The notes under the pieces: model-generated
Seen by the model: the letters and a program-made list of their open reading frames with translations, nothing else
Databases searched by the model: none
What the model was told of the DNA's origin: nothing
Assembly: GCF_041914405.1 (NCBI RefSeq)
Contig: NZ_JAYSDK010000019.1
Location: 33,955-97,954 of the forward strand
Source of the DNA: Zoogloea sp041914405
Lineage (GTDB): Bacteria > Pseudomonadota > Gammaproteobacteria > Burkholderiales > Rhodocyclaceae
DNA length: 64,000 bases
Reading direction: 5' to 3'
Position numbers and translations under genes: made by a program
Shown: piece after piece, positions 28,481-37,848 of the stretch
Layout of the letters: each line of letters opens with the position of its first letter
How positions within the stretch are numbered: position 1 is the stretch's first letter

Positions 28481-29149
28481 ATGACCCCGACCAACTCCCA
28501 ACTCGGCACCATCAAGGCGGCCCTGTTCGCTCTCTGCCTGCTGCCCGCCTTCCTGCTGTGGCGCGGGCTGGAGATGGACACGCTGGGCGCCAACCCGATC
28601 GAGGCGCTGACCCGCGCCACCGGCGAATGGACACTGCGTTTCCTGCTGATCACCCTGTGCGTGACGCCGCTGCGCAAGTACTCGGGCTGGCACTGGCTGG
28701 TGCGCCTGCGCCGCATGCTCGGGCTGTTCGCCTTCGCCTACGGGGTGACCCACCTGCTCACCTACGTTTGGCTGGACCAGTTCTTCGACTGGCATGCCAT
28801 CGCCAAGGACATCCTCAAGCGCCCCTTCATCACCGTCGGCTTCGCCACACTGGTGCTGATGACACCGCTGGCCGCCACGTCCTTCAACGCCGCCATCCGC
28901 AAGCTCGGCGGACGCCGCTGGCAGGCCCTGCACCGGGCCATCTACCCGATCGCGGTGCTCGGCTGCGTGCACTTCTGGTGGCTGGTCAAGAAAGACATCA
29001 CCGAGCCGCTGATCTACGCACTGATCACCGCCGGCCTCCTCGGCCTGCGCGCCTGGTGGCGCGAACAGGAACGCCGCAAGCAGTTGGCCGGCGGCTACCT
29101 GCCGCAGCCACGCTTCGAGAGCAAAGTGATCAAGATTTTCGCCAAGTAG
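28481..29149 (+). CDS. msrQ: MsrQ heme-binding membrane subunit
   Basis: A 222-residue ferric-reductase-like protein with six helices and conserved heme-ligand histidines in AYGVTHLLTY, RWQALHRAIY and GCVHFWWLV. It carries electrons from the respiratory chain to MsrP in the periplasm. The pair msrPQ is complete here. Confidence 0.92.
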   Translation: MTPTNSQLGTIKAALFALCLLPAFLLWRGLEMDTLGANPIEALTRATGEWTLRFLLITLCVTPLRKYSGWHWLVRLRRMLGLFAFAYGVTHLLTYVWLDQFFDWHAIAKDILKRPFITVGFATLVLMTPLAATSFNAAIRKLGGRRWQALHRAIYPIAVLGCVHFWWLVKKDITEPLIYALITAGLLGLRAWWREQERRKQLAGGYLPQPRFESKVIKIFAK

Positions 29150-29235
29150 TCCGAGCCTTGCCCTTGGCATCCTGTTGGGATAACCAGAATAATCCCTGAC
29201 AGATCCATCCCTTTTCAGAAAGCAGAAAGGAAAAG

Positions 29236-29853
29236 ATGCGCCACCAAGGCAAACTGACCAAGTGGGATGACTCCCGTGGCTTCGGCTTCATCACACCGAA
29301 TGACGGCAGCGAACGGGTCTTCGTCCACATCAAGTCCGTCCGGCGGGGGCAGCCCAGGCTGACTGAAACTCAACTACTGACCTACGAACGAACGATTGAC
29401 GAGCGCGGACGCGCGCAAGCCATTGATGTCGGAATCGCTGGAGCGCCCCAAGCCCCCGCGCCACGCCCTTCGCAGACTAGAACATGGCCCCTGATCCTGG
29501 CCGCCGCGTTCTTTCTCGGTCTGGCGTGGACCTGTTTTTCCGGCAAAGCTCCGTCGCGCTTGCTTCTGCTCTACGGGGTTGCAAGCCTGCTGGCCTTTCT
29601 GGCGTACTGGTGGGATAAAAGTGCCGCACTGCACGGCCACTGGCGTACGCAGGAAAAGACTCTGCACCTGTACGCGCTGCTGGGCGGCTGGCCAGGCGCA
29701 ATCGCCGCTCAGCACCTACTCCATCACAAGACGCAGAAGGCCTCATTCCGCTCGGTATTCTGGATAACGGTGATAGCCAACTGCGCAGCCTTGGGCTGGC
29801 TGCACACAACTCAGGCTGCCGCACCAATCCGCACCTTTCTCGGCTACGTTTGA
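29236..29853 (+). CDS. Cold-shock domain / DUF1294 fusion membrane protein
   Basis: A 205-residue protein with an N-terminal cold-shock domain (about 1-65; GKLTKWDDSRGFGFITP with the RNP1-like GFGFI and VFVHIKS as RNP2) and a C-terminal DUF1294 membrane domain (about 80-200, with WWDKSAALHGHWRTQEKTLH, the family signature). It probably binds single-stranded nucleic acid at the membrane; its role is unknown. AGAAAGGAAAAG is upstream as ribosome site. Confidence 0.85.
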   Translation: MRHQGKLTKWDDSRGFGFITPNDGSERVFVHIKSVRRGQPRLTETQLLTYERTIDERGRAQAIDVGIAGAPQAPAPRPSQTRTWPLILAAAFFLGLAWTCFSGKAPSRLLLLYGVASLLAFLAYWWDKSAALHGHWRTQEKTLHLYALLGGWPGAIAAQHLLHHKTQKASFRSVFWITVIANCAALGWLHTTQAAAPIRTFLGYV

Positions 29854-29886
29854 ATCGTCCGGTAGCACTCAGGCATCAGGTCGCCC

Positions 29887-30474
29887 TCAAGCCTTCGGGC
29901 GGATCGCCGACTTGGGGCGGAAGGCCTTGACGATGGCCTCATCGGTTTCGATATAGGGCCCACCGATCAGGTCGACGCAATACGGCACCGCGGCGAAGAT
30001 GCCGTGCACCTTCTGCTGTCCATCGACATCCTTGAGGCCTTCGAGGGTCTCGGCGATGGCCTTCGGCTGGCCCGGCAGGTTGATGATCAGGCTCTGACCG
30101 CGGATCACCGCCACCTGGCGGGACAGGATCGCCGTCGGTACGAAGGCCAGGCTGACCTGGCGCATCTGCTCGCCGAAGCCCGGCATCACCTTGTGGGCCA
30201 CGGCCAGCGTGGCTTCCGGCGTTACGTCACGCAGCGCCGGGCCGGTTCCGCCAGTAGTCAGCACCAGCGCGCAACCGGCCTCGTCGCACAGTTCGATCAG
30301 GGTTTTCTCGATGGACGACTGATCGTCCGGGATAAGGCGGGTCACAGCCTCCCACGGCGTGGTCAGGGCCTTGCCCAGCCAGTCCTGCAGCGCCGGGATG
30401 CCCTTGTCTTCATAGACGCCGCCCGAGGCCCGATCGCTGATGGACACCAGGCCGATCTTCACGCCCTCGCTCAT
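29887..30474 (-). CDS. mog: Molybdopterin adenylyltransferase
   Basis: A 195-residue MogA/MoaB-family protein that adenylates molybdopterin before molybdenum insertion. Motifs: ISDRASGGVYEDKGIPAL near the start, LTTGGTGPALRDVTPEA and LPGQPKAIAETLEGL. Length fits MogA more than MoaB. It overlaps darP by four bases (TCAT at 30471-30474). The product supplies cofactor for enzymes such as MsrP a few genes away. Confidence 0.92.
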   Translation of the reverse strand: MSEGVKIGLVSISDRASGGVYEDKGIPALQDWLGKALTTPWEAVTRLIPDDQSSIEKTLIELCDEAGCALVLTTGGTGPALRDVTPEATLAVAHKVMPGFGEQMRQVSLAFVPTAILSRQVAVIRGQSLIINLPGQPKAIAETLEGLKDVDGQQKVHGIFAAVPYCVDLIGGPYIETDEAIVKAFRPKSAIRPKA

Positions 30475-31031
30475 TCCTCGTCTCCTGACTCATCGTGCTC
30501 GTGGTCAACGGTCTCGCCAGCCGTCCCCTCTTCCAGCTCGCGCAGGACCCGGAACAGCTCGCGGTAGGCGCGCGGCGGCTTGTTCTGCTCTTTTTCCTTG
30601 ATCGCATTGCGACGCAGCACGCGGAGCTGTTGCAAATCGGCGCCCGGGTGGGCAACGGCGATGTCGTGGAGGGTCTTTTCATCCTCGATCAGCTTGGTGC
30701 GCAGGTTTTCGAGGCGATGCATCTTGGCCGTCTCGACCGCCGATACACCCTTGAAGGCATCCAGCGCTGCGCGGATCGGCGCCGGATCGACATTGCGCAT
30801 CAGCTTGCCGATGTATTGCAGCTGGCGTCGCTTGGCCTCGTGGGACGGAAAGCGCTGGTAGTCCTTCACCGCGTCGCGCAGGTCCTCGTCCATCGGCACC
30901 TTGGCCAGGCGCTCCTTGCCGAGGGCGACCAGTTCCTGGCCGAGATCCTGAAGGGCATGGCTGGCGCGCTTGAGCTCCGACTTGCTGGGGCCGGTGTCTT
31001 CTTCGTCTTGATGATATTTGTAGTGGGCCAT
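30471..31031 (-). CDS. darP: Ribosome-associated protein DarP (YjgA, DUF615)
   Basis: A 186-residue, highly helical, charged protein with the DUF615 start SKSELKRASHALQDLGQELVAL and the RREAKRRQLQYIGKLMR-like segment (here SHEAKRRQLQYIGKLMR). DarP assists late 50S subunit assembly. The acidic C-terminus (EHDESGDEE) is variable. It is divergent from pmbA with a shared promoter region holding a minus-strand TATAAT at 31063-31068. Confidence 0.9.
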   Translation of the reverse strand: MAHYKYHQDEEDTGPSKSELKRASHALQDLGQELVALGKERLAKVPMDEDLRDAVKDYQRFPSHEAKRRQLQYIGKLMRNVDPAPIRAALDAFKGVSAVETAKMHRLENLRTKLIEDEKTLHDIAVAHPGADLQQLRVLRRNAIKEKEQNKPPRAYRELFRVLRELEEGTAGETVDHEHDESGDEE

Positions 31032-31097
31032 CTGGGGGCAGGAAGTGCTCGGGAAGGGTAAGATTATAGCCTTTAGCCCCTATCCAACCGGATCGCC

Positions 31098-32438
31098 ATG
31101 GCCGACAACCGTTTCAGCTTCACCCAGGACCAGCTCAAGACCATCGCCGAAGACATCCTCAAGTTCGCCCGCAAGCGCGGTGCGACGGCCTGCGAGGTGG
31201 ATGTCTCGGAAGGCTTCGGCCAGTCCGTCACGGTCCGCCGCGACGAGGTGGACACCATCGAATACAACCGGGACAAGGGCGTCGGCGTCACCATTTATGA
31301 CGGCCAGAAGCGCGGTTACGCCAGCACCTCGGACTTCTCCAAGGAAGCGCTCAAGGCCACTGTAGACGCCGCCGTGTCGATCGCCCGCTTCACGGCCCCC
31401 GACCCAGCTGCCGGCCTGCCCGACGAAGCCCTGCTGGCCAAAGAATTTCCCGACTTCGATCTCTACCACCCGTGGAAGATCTCCACCGAGGACGCCATCG
31501 AGTTGGCCCGCAAATGCGAGCGTGCCGCTTTCGCGGTGAGCCCGGAGATCCGCAATTCCGATGGCGCCAGCGTGTCGATGCAGGAGGCGCACTTCATCTC
31601 CGCCAACAGCCTCGGCTTCCTCGGCGGCTATGCCAGCTCCCGCCACTACCTGTCCTGCTCGGTGATCGCCGGCGAGGGCGACGACATGCAGCGGGACGAC
31701 TGGTACTCGACGAAGCGCGACCCGTCCGAACTGGCCGACGCCGACGAGATCGGCACCTTCGCCGCGCGCCGTGCCCTGGCCCGCCTCGGCGCCCGCCAGA
31801 TCTCCACCTGCGAGGTGCCCGTGCTGTTCGAGGCGCCGCTGGCGGCTGGCCTGATCGGCGCCTTCGTACATGCGGTGAGCGGCGGCGCGTTGTACCGCAA
31901 GTCGTCCTTTCTGATGGACAGCCTCGGCAAGCAGGTCTTCCCGTCCCACATCCAGATCTCGGAGCGCCCGCACCTGGCCAAGGCCTTCGCTAGCAGCCCC
32001 TTCGACGACGACGGCGTTGCCACCCAGGATCGCGAGGTCATCATCGACGGCGTGCTGCAAGGCTACTTCCTCAGCACCTACTCCGCGCGCAAGCTGGGCA
32101 TGCAGACCACCGGCAACGCCGGCGGTAGCCACAACCTGCTGGTCAAGTCCGGCCAGTACGACCTGGACGGCCTCATCAAGCAGATGGACCGCGGCCTGCT
32201 CGTCACCGAGCTGCTCGGCCACGGCGTCAATTACGTGACCGGCGACTACTCCCGCGGCGCGGCCGGCTTCTGGGTCGAGAATGGCAAGATCCAGTACCCG
32301 GTGCATGAGATCACCATCGCCGGCAACCTCAAGGACATGCTGATGGGCATCCAGGAAATCGGCTCCGACGTGCTGGTGCGCGGCTCCAAGCACTGCGGCT
32401 CGATCCTGGTGGACCGCATGACCGTAGCCGGCGCCTGA
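31098..32438 (+). CDS. pmbA: Metalloprotease PmbA (TldE)
   Basis: A 446-residue TldD/TldE-family protein. TldE partners with TldD, which carries the HExxxH zinc site; PmbA lacks that site, and no HExxxH is visible here. The complex matures microcin B17 and degrades CcdA in E. coli. Signatures include NSDGASVSMQEAHFISANSLGF and TGNAGGSHNLLV. Pairing with darP is a classic arrangement. Confidence 0.93.
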   Translation: MADNRFSFTQDQLKTIAEDILKFARKRGATACEVDVSEGFGQSVTVRRDEVDTIEYNRDKGVGVTIYDGQKRGYASTSDFSKEALKATVDAAVSIARFTAPDPAAGLPDEALLAKEFPDFDLYHPWKISTEDAIELARKCERAAFAVSPEIRNSDGASVSMQEAHFISANSLGFLGGYASSRHYLSCSVIAGEGDDMQRDDWYSTKRDPSELADADEIGTFAARRALARLGARQISTCEVPVLFEAPLAAGLIGAFVHAVSGGALYRKSSFLMDSLGKQVFPSHIQISERPHLAKAFASSPFDDDGVATQDREVIIDGVLQGYFLSTYSARKLGMQTTGNAGGSHNLLVKSGQYDLDGLIKQMDRGLLVTELLGHGVNYVTGDYSRGAAGFWVENGKIQYPVHEITIAGNLKDMLMGIQEIGSDVLVRGSKHCGSILVDRMTVAGA

Positions 32439-32471
32439 TCCCCAAAAAAGTCCCGAGCAAGGAGAGCGAGC

Positions 32472-33578
32472 ATGGAGAGACGTTCCTTCCTGAAGCACGC
32501 CGGAGCCAGCATGGCCGGCGCGGCCGTGGCGGCCCCAGCTTCCGCCGCCGAGCTGCCGACTATCAAGTGGCGACTCGCCTCCAGCTTTCCCAAGACCCTC
32601 GACACCATCTTCGGCGCCACGGAATCGGTGGCCAAGCATGTCGCGGCAGCCACAGGCGGCAAGTTCCAGATCCAGCTCTTTGCCGCCAACGAGATCGTGC
32701 CCGGCCCGGGCGTGCTCGACGCAGTGAAGGACGGCACCGTCGAGATCGGCCACACGGCGTCCTATTATTACGTCGGCAAGGATCCCACCTTCGCCTTCGA
32801 TACCTGCCTCCCCTTCGGCCTCAACAGCCGCCAGCAGACTGCATGGATGCTCAGTGGCGGCGGCCTGGAGCTGATGCGCGAGTTCTTCCGCGACTACAAC
32901 ATCCACCTGATCCCCTGTGGCAACACCGGCACCCAGATGGGCGGCTGGTTCCGCAAGGAGATCAAGTCCCTCGACGACCTCAAGGGCCTCAAATTCCGCA
33001 TCAGCGGCATCACCGGCCAGGTGCTGGCCAAGCTTGGCGTGGTGCCGCAGCAGATCCCGGGCGGCGACATCTACCCGGCCCTGGAAAAAGGCACCATCGA
33101 TGCCGCCGAGTGGGTCGGCCCCTACGACGACCTCAAGCTCGGCTTCAACCGGGTGGCCAAGTATTACTACTACCCGGGCTGGTGGGAGGGCGGACCCCAG
33201 CTCTCCATCTACGTGAACATGAAGCACTGGGCTTCGCTGCCCAAGGAATACCAGGCCATCCTCGAGGACGCCTGCCTGCGCGCCCACTCGGAGATGCAGG
33301 CCAGCTACGATGCCAAGAGCCCCAACGCCCTCAAGCAACTGGTCGGCTCGGGCACCCAGCTGCGGCCTTTCCCCAACGAGGTGATGGCTGCCGCCTTCAA
33401 GACGGCGCTCGACCTCTACGATGAAATCGCCGCCAAGAACGCCAAGTTCCGCAGGATCTACGAGACCTGGAAAAAGTTCCGCGACGACCAGCTGCAGTGG
33501 TTCGCGGTAGCCGAGAACCGCTACGACAATTTCATGCAGGCGACCCGCGTTGCGACCCGGGCCCGCAACAACAAATAG
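32472..33578 (+). CDS. TRAP transporter solute-binding protein, DctP family (TakP-like)
   Basis: A 368-residue periplasmic binding protein with a twin-arginine-like signal (ERRSFLKHAGASMAGAAVAA). The body shows DctP-family signatures: LKGLKFRISGITGQVLAKLG, then GGDIYPALEKGTIDAAEWVGPYDD and KYYYYPGWWEGGPQLS, a region characteristic of the TakP/2-oxoacid subgroup. Such proteins bring 2-oxoacids or other carboxylates to a DctQM permease. No permease subunit is nearby, so this is an orphan. AAGGAGAG precedes the ATG 33 bases after pmbA. Confidence 0.85.
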   Translation: MERRSFLKHAGASMAGAAVAAPASAAELPTIKWRLASSFPKTLDTIFGATESVAKHVAAATGGKFQIQLFAANEIVPGPGVLDAVKDGTVEIGHTASYYYVGKDPTFAFDTCLPFGLNSRQQTAWMLSGGGLELMREFFRDYNIHLIPCGNTGTQMGGWFRKEIKSLDDLKGLKFRISGITGQVLAKLGVVPQQIPGGDIYPALEKGTIDAAEWVGPYDDLKLGFNRVAKYYYYPGWWEGGPQLSIYVNMKHWASLPKEYQAILEDACLRAHSEMQASYDAKSPNALKQLVGSGTQLRPFPNEVMAAAFKTALDLYDEIAAKNAKFRRIYETWKKFRDDQLQWFAVAENRYDNFMQATRVATRARNNK

Positions 33579-33598
33579 GCAAACGATGCGCTTGCCCT

Positions 33599-33665
33599 GT
33601 GGGGGCGAATTCATTCGCCCACCGCGCGCTGATTTACCTCCGGGGGCGAATGAATTCGCCCCCAT
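33599..33665. repeat. REP-like element 3 (inverted pair)
   Basis: Units at 33599-33622 and 33642-33664 in inverted orientation, both with the intact core, 19 bases apart. The rest of the 249-base stretch 33579-33827 shows nothing further that can be supported apart from a CCGGAGGA ribosome site before lrgA. Confidence 0.9.
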
Positions 33666-33827
33666 GGAAGCAGCCCCCACTGCGCCCCCTCACGGAAGCG
33701 CCCCTCACAGTGGCCGCCCCAACGGGTCGGTTCCCATTCCACAAAGCCAGCGCAGTCCCTCGCCTCATCACAAGATGCACCTTGTACCTTTGAAACACGC
33801 CCTTCGCTTTTCCGGAGGACTCCACCC

Positions 33828-34184
33828 ATGATCGCCGCCTTTGCCCTTCTGCTGGCTTTCCAGCTCGCCGGCGAAGCCCTGCGCGTTGCACTGCACCTGC
33901 CGGTCCCCGGTCCGGTGATCGGCATGGGGCTGCTGCTGATCTACCTGATCGCCCGCCGCGGGCCCACCGAATCTCTGCGGACGACCTCCGGCAACTTGCT
34001 GCAGAACCTGTCGCTGATGTTTATCCCCGCCGGTACCGGCGTCATGCTGCACGGCGCCCGCCTGTTCGATGAAGCCGGGCCGATTCTGGTCGCGCTGGTC
34101 GCCAGTACTGTGCTGGGCCTGGCCGCCACCGGGCTGACGCTGCACTTCCTGACCCGCCGGAACAAGCAGGAAGGACCGCGATGA
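33828..34184 (+). CDS. lrgA: CidA/LrgA family membrane protein
   Basis: A 118-residue protein with four helices, typical of the LrgA/CidA holin-like family (VPGPVIGMGLLLIYL and NLLQNLSLMFIPAGTGVM). With LrgB it affects murein hydrolase export and, in other bacteria, pyruvate transport. It overlaps lrgB by ATGA. Confidence 0.9.
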   Translation: MIAAFALLLAFQLAGEALRVALHLPVPGPVIGMGLLLIYLIARRGPTESLRTTSGNLLQNLSLMFIPAGTGVMLHGARLFDEAGPILVALVASTVLGLAATGLTLHFLTRRNKQEGPR

Positions 34185-34915
34185 ACCCCGAAAGCATGAC
34201 CGAGATCTGGGTTTACCTGTCCGCCCAGCCGCTGCTGTGGCTGACCCTGACGCTGGCTGTGTACCTGCTGGCCCTCGCCCTGCACCGCAAGGCCAAGGGG
34301 CATCCGGTGGTCAATCCGGTACTGGTATCGGTAAGCATCCTGGTCGTCCTGCTGCTGGTCACCGGCACGCCCTACCAGCGCTACTTTGACGGCGCCCAGT
34401 TCGTGCATTTCCTGCTCGGCCCGACCACCGTCGCGCTCGCGGTGCCCCTCCACGCCCAGCTCAAGCGCCTGCTCGCGATGGGCGGCCCCCTGCTGATCGC
34501 ACTTGTTGTCGGCTCGCTGACCGCCGGCCTATCGGCCTACGCCATCGGCGCGATGATGGGTGCCAGCACACCGACAGTGATCTCACTCGCGCCCAAGTCC
34601 GTCACCACGCCGATCGCCATGGGCGTCGCCGAACGCCTTGGCGGGCTGGCCTCGCTAACCGCGGTATTCGTGATCCTGACCGGCATCTTCGGAGCGATCT
34701 TCGCCGACGGCATCCTGCGCCGCCTCGGCGTAAAGGACGACGCCAGCATCGGCTTCGCCCTAGGCCTGGCCTCCCACGGCATTGGCACCGCGCGGGCCTT
34801 CCAGCTCAGCGAGCAGACCGGCGCCTTCGCCGCGCTGGCAATGGGCCTCAACGGCCTGTTCACCGCCATCACCCTGCCCTGGCTGCTGCCGCTTCTGACA
34901 CCGCTGCTCAAGTAG
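34181..34915 (+). CDS. lrgB: LrgB family membrane protein
   Basis: A 244-residue polytopic protein of the LrgB/CidB family, recognised from FLLGPTTVALAVPL, LAPKSVTTPIAMGVAERLGG and GLASHGIGTARAF. It acts with LrgA in the inner membrane. The pair is the complete lrgAB module; no LytSR regulators are nearby. Confidence 0.92.
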   Translation: MNPESMTEIWVYLSAQPLLWLTLTLAVYLLALALHRKAKGHPVVNPVLVSVSILVVLLLVTGTPYQRYFDGAQFVHFLLGPTTVALAVPLHAQLKRLLAMGGPLLIALVVGSLTAGLSAYAIGAMMGASTPTVISLAPKSVTTPIAMGVAERLGGLASLTAVFVILTGIFGAIFADGILRRLGVKDDASIGFALGLASHGIGTARAFQLSEQTGAFAALAMGLNGLFTAITLPWLLPLLTPLLK

Positions 34916-34960
34916 CGCTGCGTGAACTAGGGTTGCCCTCAGGTTGCCCACGGCGTATGC

Positions 34961-34979
34961 GGCCCCGATAATCGGGGCC
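34961..34979. terminator. Possible terminator hairpin after lrgB
   Basis: A perfect 9-bp inverted repeat (GGCCCCGAT/ATCGGGGCC) followed after GTTGCCA by five T's. It lies 45 bases after lrgB and 26 before the next ATG. The T tract is displaced, so termination is uncertain. Confidence 0.45.
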
Positions 34980-35005
34980 GTTGCCATTTTTGCTGCACTG
35001 CATCC

Positions 35006-35947
35006 ATGGACCTGCTTATCGATGTGATCCTGCGCGCCGGCCGCTCAGCGGTCGAACTGTCGTTCTTCGTGCTGCTGCCGGTGATGATCGTCATGCTGTC
35101 CCTGATGCGCCTGCTGGAAGCCAGGGGCGTGCTCGACTGGGTCGTCGCCCGGCTGGCTCCGCTGCTGCGCCCCGTCGGCCTGACCGGCCTCGGCGTGTTT
35201 GCGGCGCTGCAAATCAACTTCGTCAGCTTCGCCGCTCCCGTCGCCACGCTGACCATGATGGACCAGCGTGGCGCCTCCAGCCGCCACCTGGCCGCCACGC
35301 TGGCGATGGTGATGGCCATGGCCCAGGCCAACGTGTCGATGCCGATGGCGGCGATGGGCCTGCATTTCGGCGTCGTGCTCGGCTGGTCGCTGGTCGGCGG
35401 ACTGGCCGCTGCGGCAGCCACCTACTACGGCTTCGGGCGCGGGCTCAGCAGCACCGAGCACACCGTCGATGAAACCCTGCACCACCCAGTTGCCGAGAGC
35501 GCCAAGGGCATCCTCGACGTGATCAACCGGGCCGGCGCAGAAGCCTTCAAGATCGCCGTCGGCTCCATCCCGATGCTGGTGCTGTCCCTCACCGTCGTCC
35601 TCGCCCTGCGCCGCCTCGGTGCTCTGGACGCCCTCACCGGCCTGCTGTCGCCGCTGCTGCTGGCGGTTGGCGCCGACCCGACGCTGATCCTGCCGACCCT
35701 CACCAAGTACCTGGCCGGCGGCACCGCGATGATGGGTGTCATGGACGAGATGCTGCGTGCCGGCACCGCCAATGTCGCCACGCTCAACGGAGCCAGCGCA
35801 GGCCTGCTGATCCATCCACTGGACGTGCCCGGCGTAGCGGTTCTCATCTCCGCCGGCCGGCGCGTCGCCGACGTGTGGAAGCCCGCCACCCTCGGTGCAC
35901 TGGTCGGCATCGTTGTACGCATGGCCGGGCACATGGTCGCTGGCTGA
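35006..35947 (+). CDS. Nucleoside-recognition (Gate) domain membrane protein
   Basis: A 313-residue inner membrane protein with about eight helices and two Gate-domain halves (FFVLLPVMIVMLSLMRLLE near residue 20 and VGSIPMLVLSLTVVLALRRLG near 190). Related proteins (YjiH, SpmA/SpmB) are of poorly known transport function; nucleosides or other small molecules are guesses. No clear ribosome site is visible. Confidence 0.75.
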   Translation: MDLLIDVILRAGRSAVELSFFVLLPVMIVMLSLMRLLEARGVLDWVVARLAPLLRPVGLTGLGVFAALQINFVSFAAPVATLTMMDQRGASSRHLAATLAMVMAMAQANVSMPMAAMGLHFGVVLGWSLVGGLAAAAATYYGFGRGLSSTEHTVDETLHHPVAESAKGILDVINRAGAEAFKIAVGSIPMLVLSLTVVLALRRLGALDALTGLLSPLLLAVGADPTLILPTLTKYLAGGTAMMGVMDEMLRAGTANVATLNGASAGLLIHPLDVPGVAVLISAGRRVADVWKPATLGALVGIVVRMAGHMVAG

Positions 35948-36041
35948 ACCCGTTGCCGTCGAATTGCTGCGATGCCACACTGACAGCACTTCCGAGGCCC
36001 CCTCGACCAGGAAAGCGGGCCCGCCATCCCTGGAGAACCCC

Positions 36042-36770
36042 ATGTCGACTGCGTCGCATCTGCATTCCCCAGCCCCACGCCAGTACAAGTATTACGAATT
36101 CGTGATGGCGGCCTTCGTCGCCGTCTACCTTTGTTCCAACCTGATCGGCCCGGCCAAGGCCGCGCAAGTCGTCGTCCCGGGCCTCGGGCCGGTGACCTTC
36201 GGTGCGGGGGTGCTGTTCTTCCCGATCTCCTACATCTTCGGCGACGTGCTCACCGAGGTCTATGGCTACGCCCGCGCCCGCCGCGTGATCTGGGCCGGCT
36301 TCGGCGCGATGGTCTTCGCATCGGTAATGGCTGCGGTAGTAGTCGCCCTGCCGCCGGCTCCGACCTGGACCAACCAGCCAGCCTACGAGATCGCCTTCGG
36401 CTCCACCTGGCGCATCGTCGCCGCGTCACTGACGGCCTTCTTCTGTGGCGAGTTCGTCAATTCCTACGTACTCGCCCGCATGAAGATCCGCAGCAACGGC
36501 CGCCATCTATGGAAACGCACGATCGGTTCGACGATCTTTGGCGAGGGAGTCGATTCCCTGCTGTTCTATCCCCTCGCCTTCTGGAACTCCGGCCTGATCC
36601 CCAACGAGTTGCTGCCGAGCATCATGCTCGCCCAGTTCGTCACCAAGGTCGGCGTCGAGACGCTGTTCACGCCGCTCACCTACAAGATCGTCGCGTTTCT
36701 GAAAGAAGCCGAACGGGAGGATCACTACGATGTGGACACCGACTTCACGCCCTTTTCCATCAAGGTGTGA
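36042..36770 (+). CDS. yhhQ: Queuosine precursor transporter (YhhQ family)
   Basis: A 242-residue DUF165/VUT-1 protein with about six helices; the family hallmarks NLIGPAKAA, GAGVLFFPISYIFGDVLTEVYGYARARRVIW (read as two parts) and GEGVDSLLFYPLAFW are present. It imports queuine precursors such as preQ0/preQ1 in E. coli. The ATG at 36042 gives the usual length. I looked for a preQ1 riboswitch upstream and saw none. Confidence 0.88.
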   Translation: MSTASHLHSPAPRQYKYYEFVMAAFVAVYLCSNLIGPAKAAQVVVPGLGPVTFGAGVLFFPISYIFGDVLTEVYGYARARRVIWAGFGAMVFASVMAAVVVALPPAPTWTNQPAYEIAFGSTWRIVAASLTAFFCGEFVNSYVLARMKIRSNGRHLWKRTIGSTIFGEGVDSLLFYPLAFWNSGLIPNELLPSIMLAQFVTKVGVETLFTPLTYKIVAFLKEAEREDHYDVDTDFTPFSIKV

Positions 36771-36860
36771 CGAGGGTTGCGGCGCCGCGGCATTTCACTA
36801 GGCGAAATCAGCGCACCTGAGATACCATTCCGCGTCCTTGAATCAGAGGCAGGAAATCCG

Positions 36861-37646
36861 TTGTCCACGCCAGAAACCGCGAAAAGCCCCATCCAGGTCA
36901 TCGAGCGCATGATGAAGCTGCTCGACGTCCTCGCCGAGCACCCCGATCCGGTTGCCCTCAAGCAGCTCGCCGCCGAAACGGGGCTCCATCCGTCTACAGC
37001 CCATCGCATTCTCGGCGCGATGAGCAGCAGCGGCTTCGTCGAACGCAGCGACGGCGGCGCTTACCGCCTGGGCATCCGCCTGCTCGAACTGGGTAGCCTG
37101 GTGAAATCCCGCATTTCCCTGCGGGAAACTGCCATGGCCGCGATGATCAAGCTCCACGCCACAACCGGCGAGAGCGTCAACCTCGGTATCCGCGCCGGCG
37201 ATGAGATCGTCTATGTGGAGCGGACCTCCAGCGGCAAGTCCGCCGTGCGCGTCGTCCACATTGTCGGCGCCCGCGCGCCGCTGCATACCACCGCCACCGG
37301 CAAGCTGTTCCTGGTGGAAGACGGCGCCCAGAAGGTCAAGGAATACGCCCGCCGCACCGGCCTGCCGTCATCAACGCCGACCTCCATCACCACCTTGCAG
37401 GGCCTTGAGAAGGAACTCGACAAGGTCCGCCGCCACGGCGTCGCCTATGACCTGGACGAAGTCGAAACCGGCGTGCGCTGCATTGCCGCCGGCATCCGCG
37501 ACGACAGCGGCGACCTGGTCGCCGGCTTGTCCCTATCCACGCCATCCGAGCGCTTCAACCCGGACTGGGCGCCGCTGATCCGCCAGACCGCCGACGAGAT
37601 CTCCAGCGCGTTGGGCTATGTCGCCCCGGCCACGCGCCAGCCCTGA
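36861..37646 (+). CDS. IclR family transcriptional regulator
   Basis: A 261-residue regulator with an N-terminal winged helix (about 10-70; LKQLAAETGLHPSTAHRILGAMSSSGFVER) and the IclR effector domain (GESVNLGIRAGDEIVYVERTSS, AVSARAPLHTTATGKLFL-like and GVRCIAAGIRDDSGDLVAGLSLS). The TTG at 36861 is preferred because AGGCAGGAAA precedes it; another TTG at 36777 would add 28 residues. Its targets are not evident from the neighbourhood. Confidence 0.85.
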   Translation: MSTPETAKSPIQVIERMMKLLDVLAEHPDPVALKQLAAETGLHPSTAHRILGAMSSSGFVERSDGGAYRLGIRLLELGSLVKSRISLRETAMAAMIKLHATTGESVNLGIRAGDEIVYVERTSSGKSAVRVVHIVGARAPLHTTATGKLFLVEDGAQKVKEYARRTGLPSSTPTSITTLQGLEKELDKVRRHGVAYDLDEVETGVRCIAAGIRDDSGDLVAGLSLSTPSERFNPDWAPLIRQTADEISSALGYVAPATRQP

Positions 37647-37689
37647 GTCACGGCCGTTTGTGTCGAGCGGAACCATACATCTTGAAGCC

Positions 37690-37713
37690 TAGGGGCGAAT
37701 GAATTCGCCCCTA
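37690..37713. repeat. REP-like element 4 (single palindrome)
   Basis: Perfect 11-bp arms TAGGGGCGAAT/ATTCGCCCCTA around GA, between convergent iclR and pbpG. Confidence 0.9.
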
Positions 37714-37799
37714 CGAGAGCCCGCCAGGAAAGCCAGCACCGGCGTTACAGACGGCGATCGGCCTGACAGGATCCAGCAGCACGCATTCCTGAAGGCCAC

Positions 37800-37827
37800 A
37801 AAAAAACGGGCGCCTCGGCGCCCGTTT
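37800..37827 (-). terminator. Intrinsic terminator of pbpG
   Basis: ACGGGCGCC/GGCGCCCGT stem, followed on the minus strand by six to seven T's. Confidence 0.85.
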
Positions 37828-37848
37828 CCATTTCCGCTACAGCAGCCC

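Noticed and set aside
35948..36041. preQ1 riboswitch ahead of yhhQ
   Set aside because: The leader is too short and lacks the class I or II consensus.
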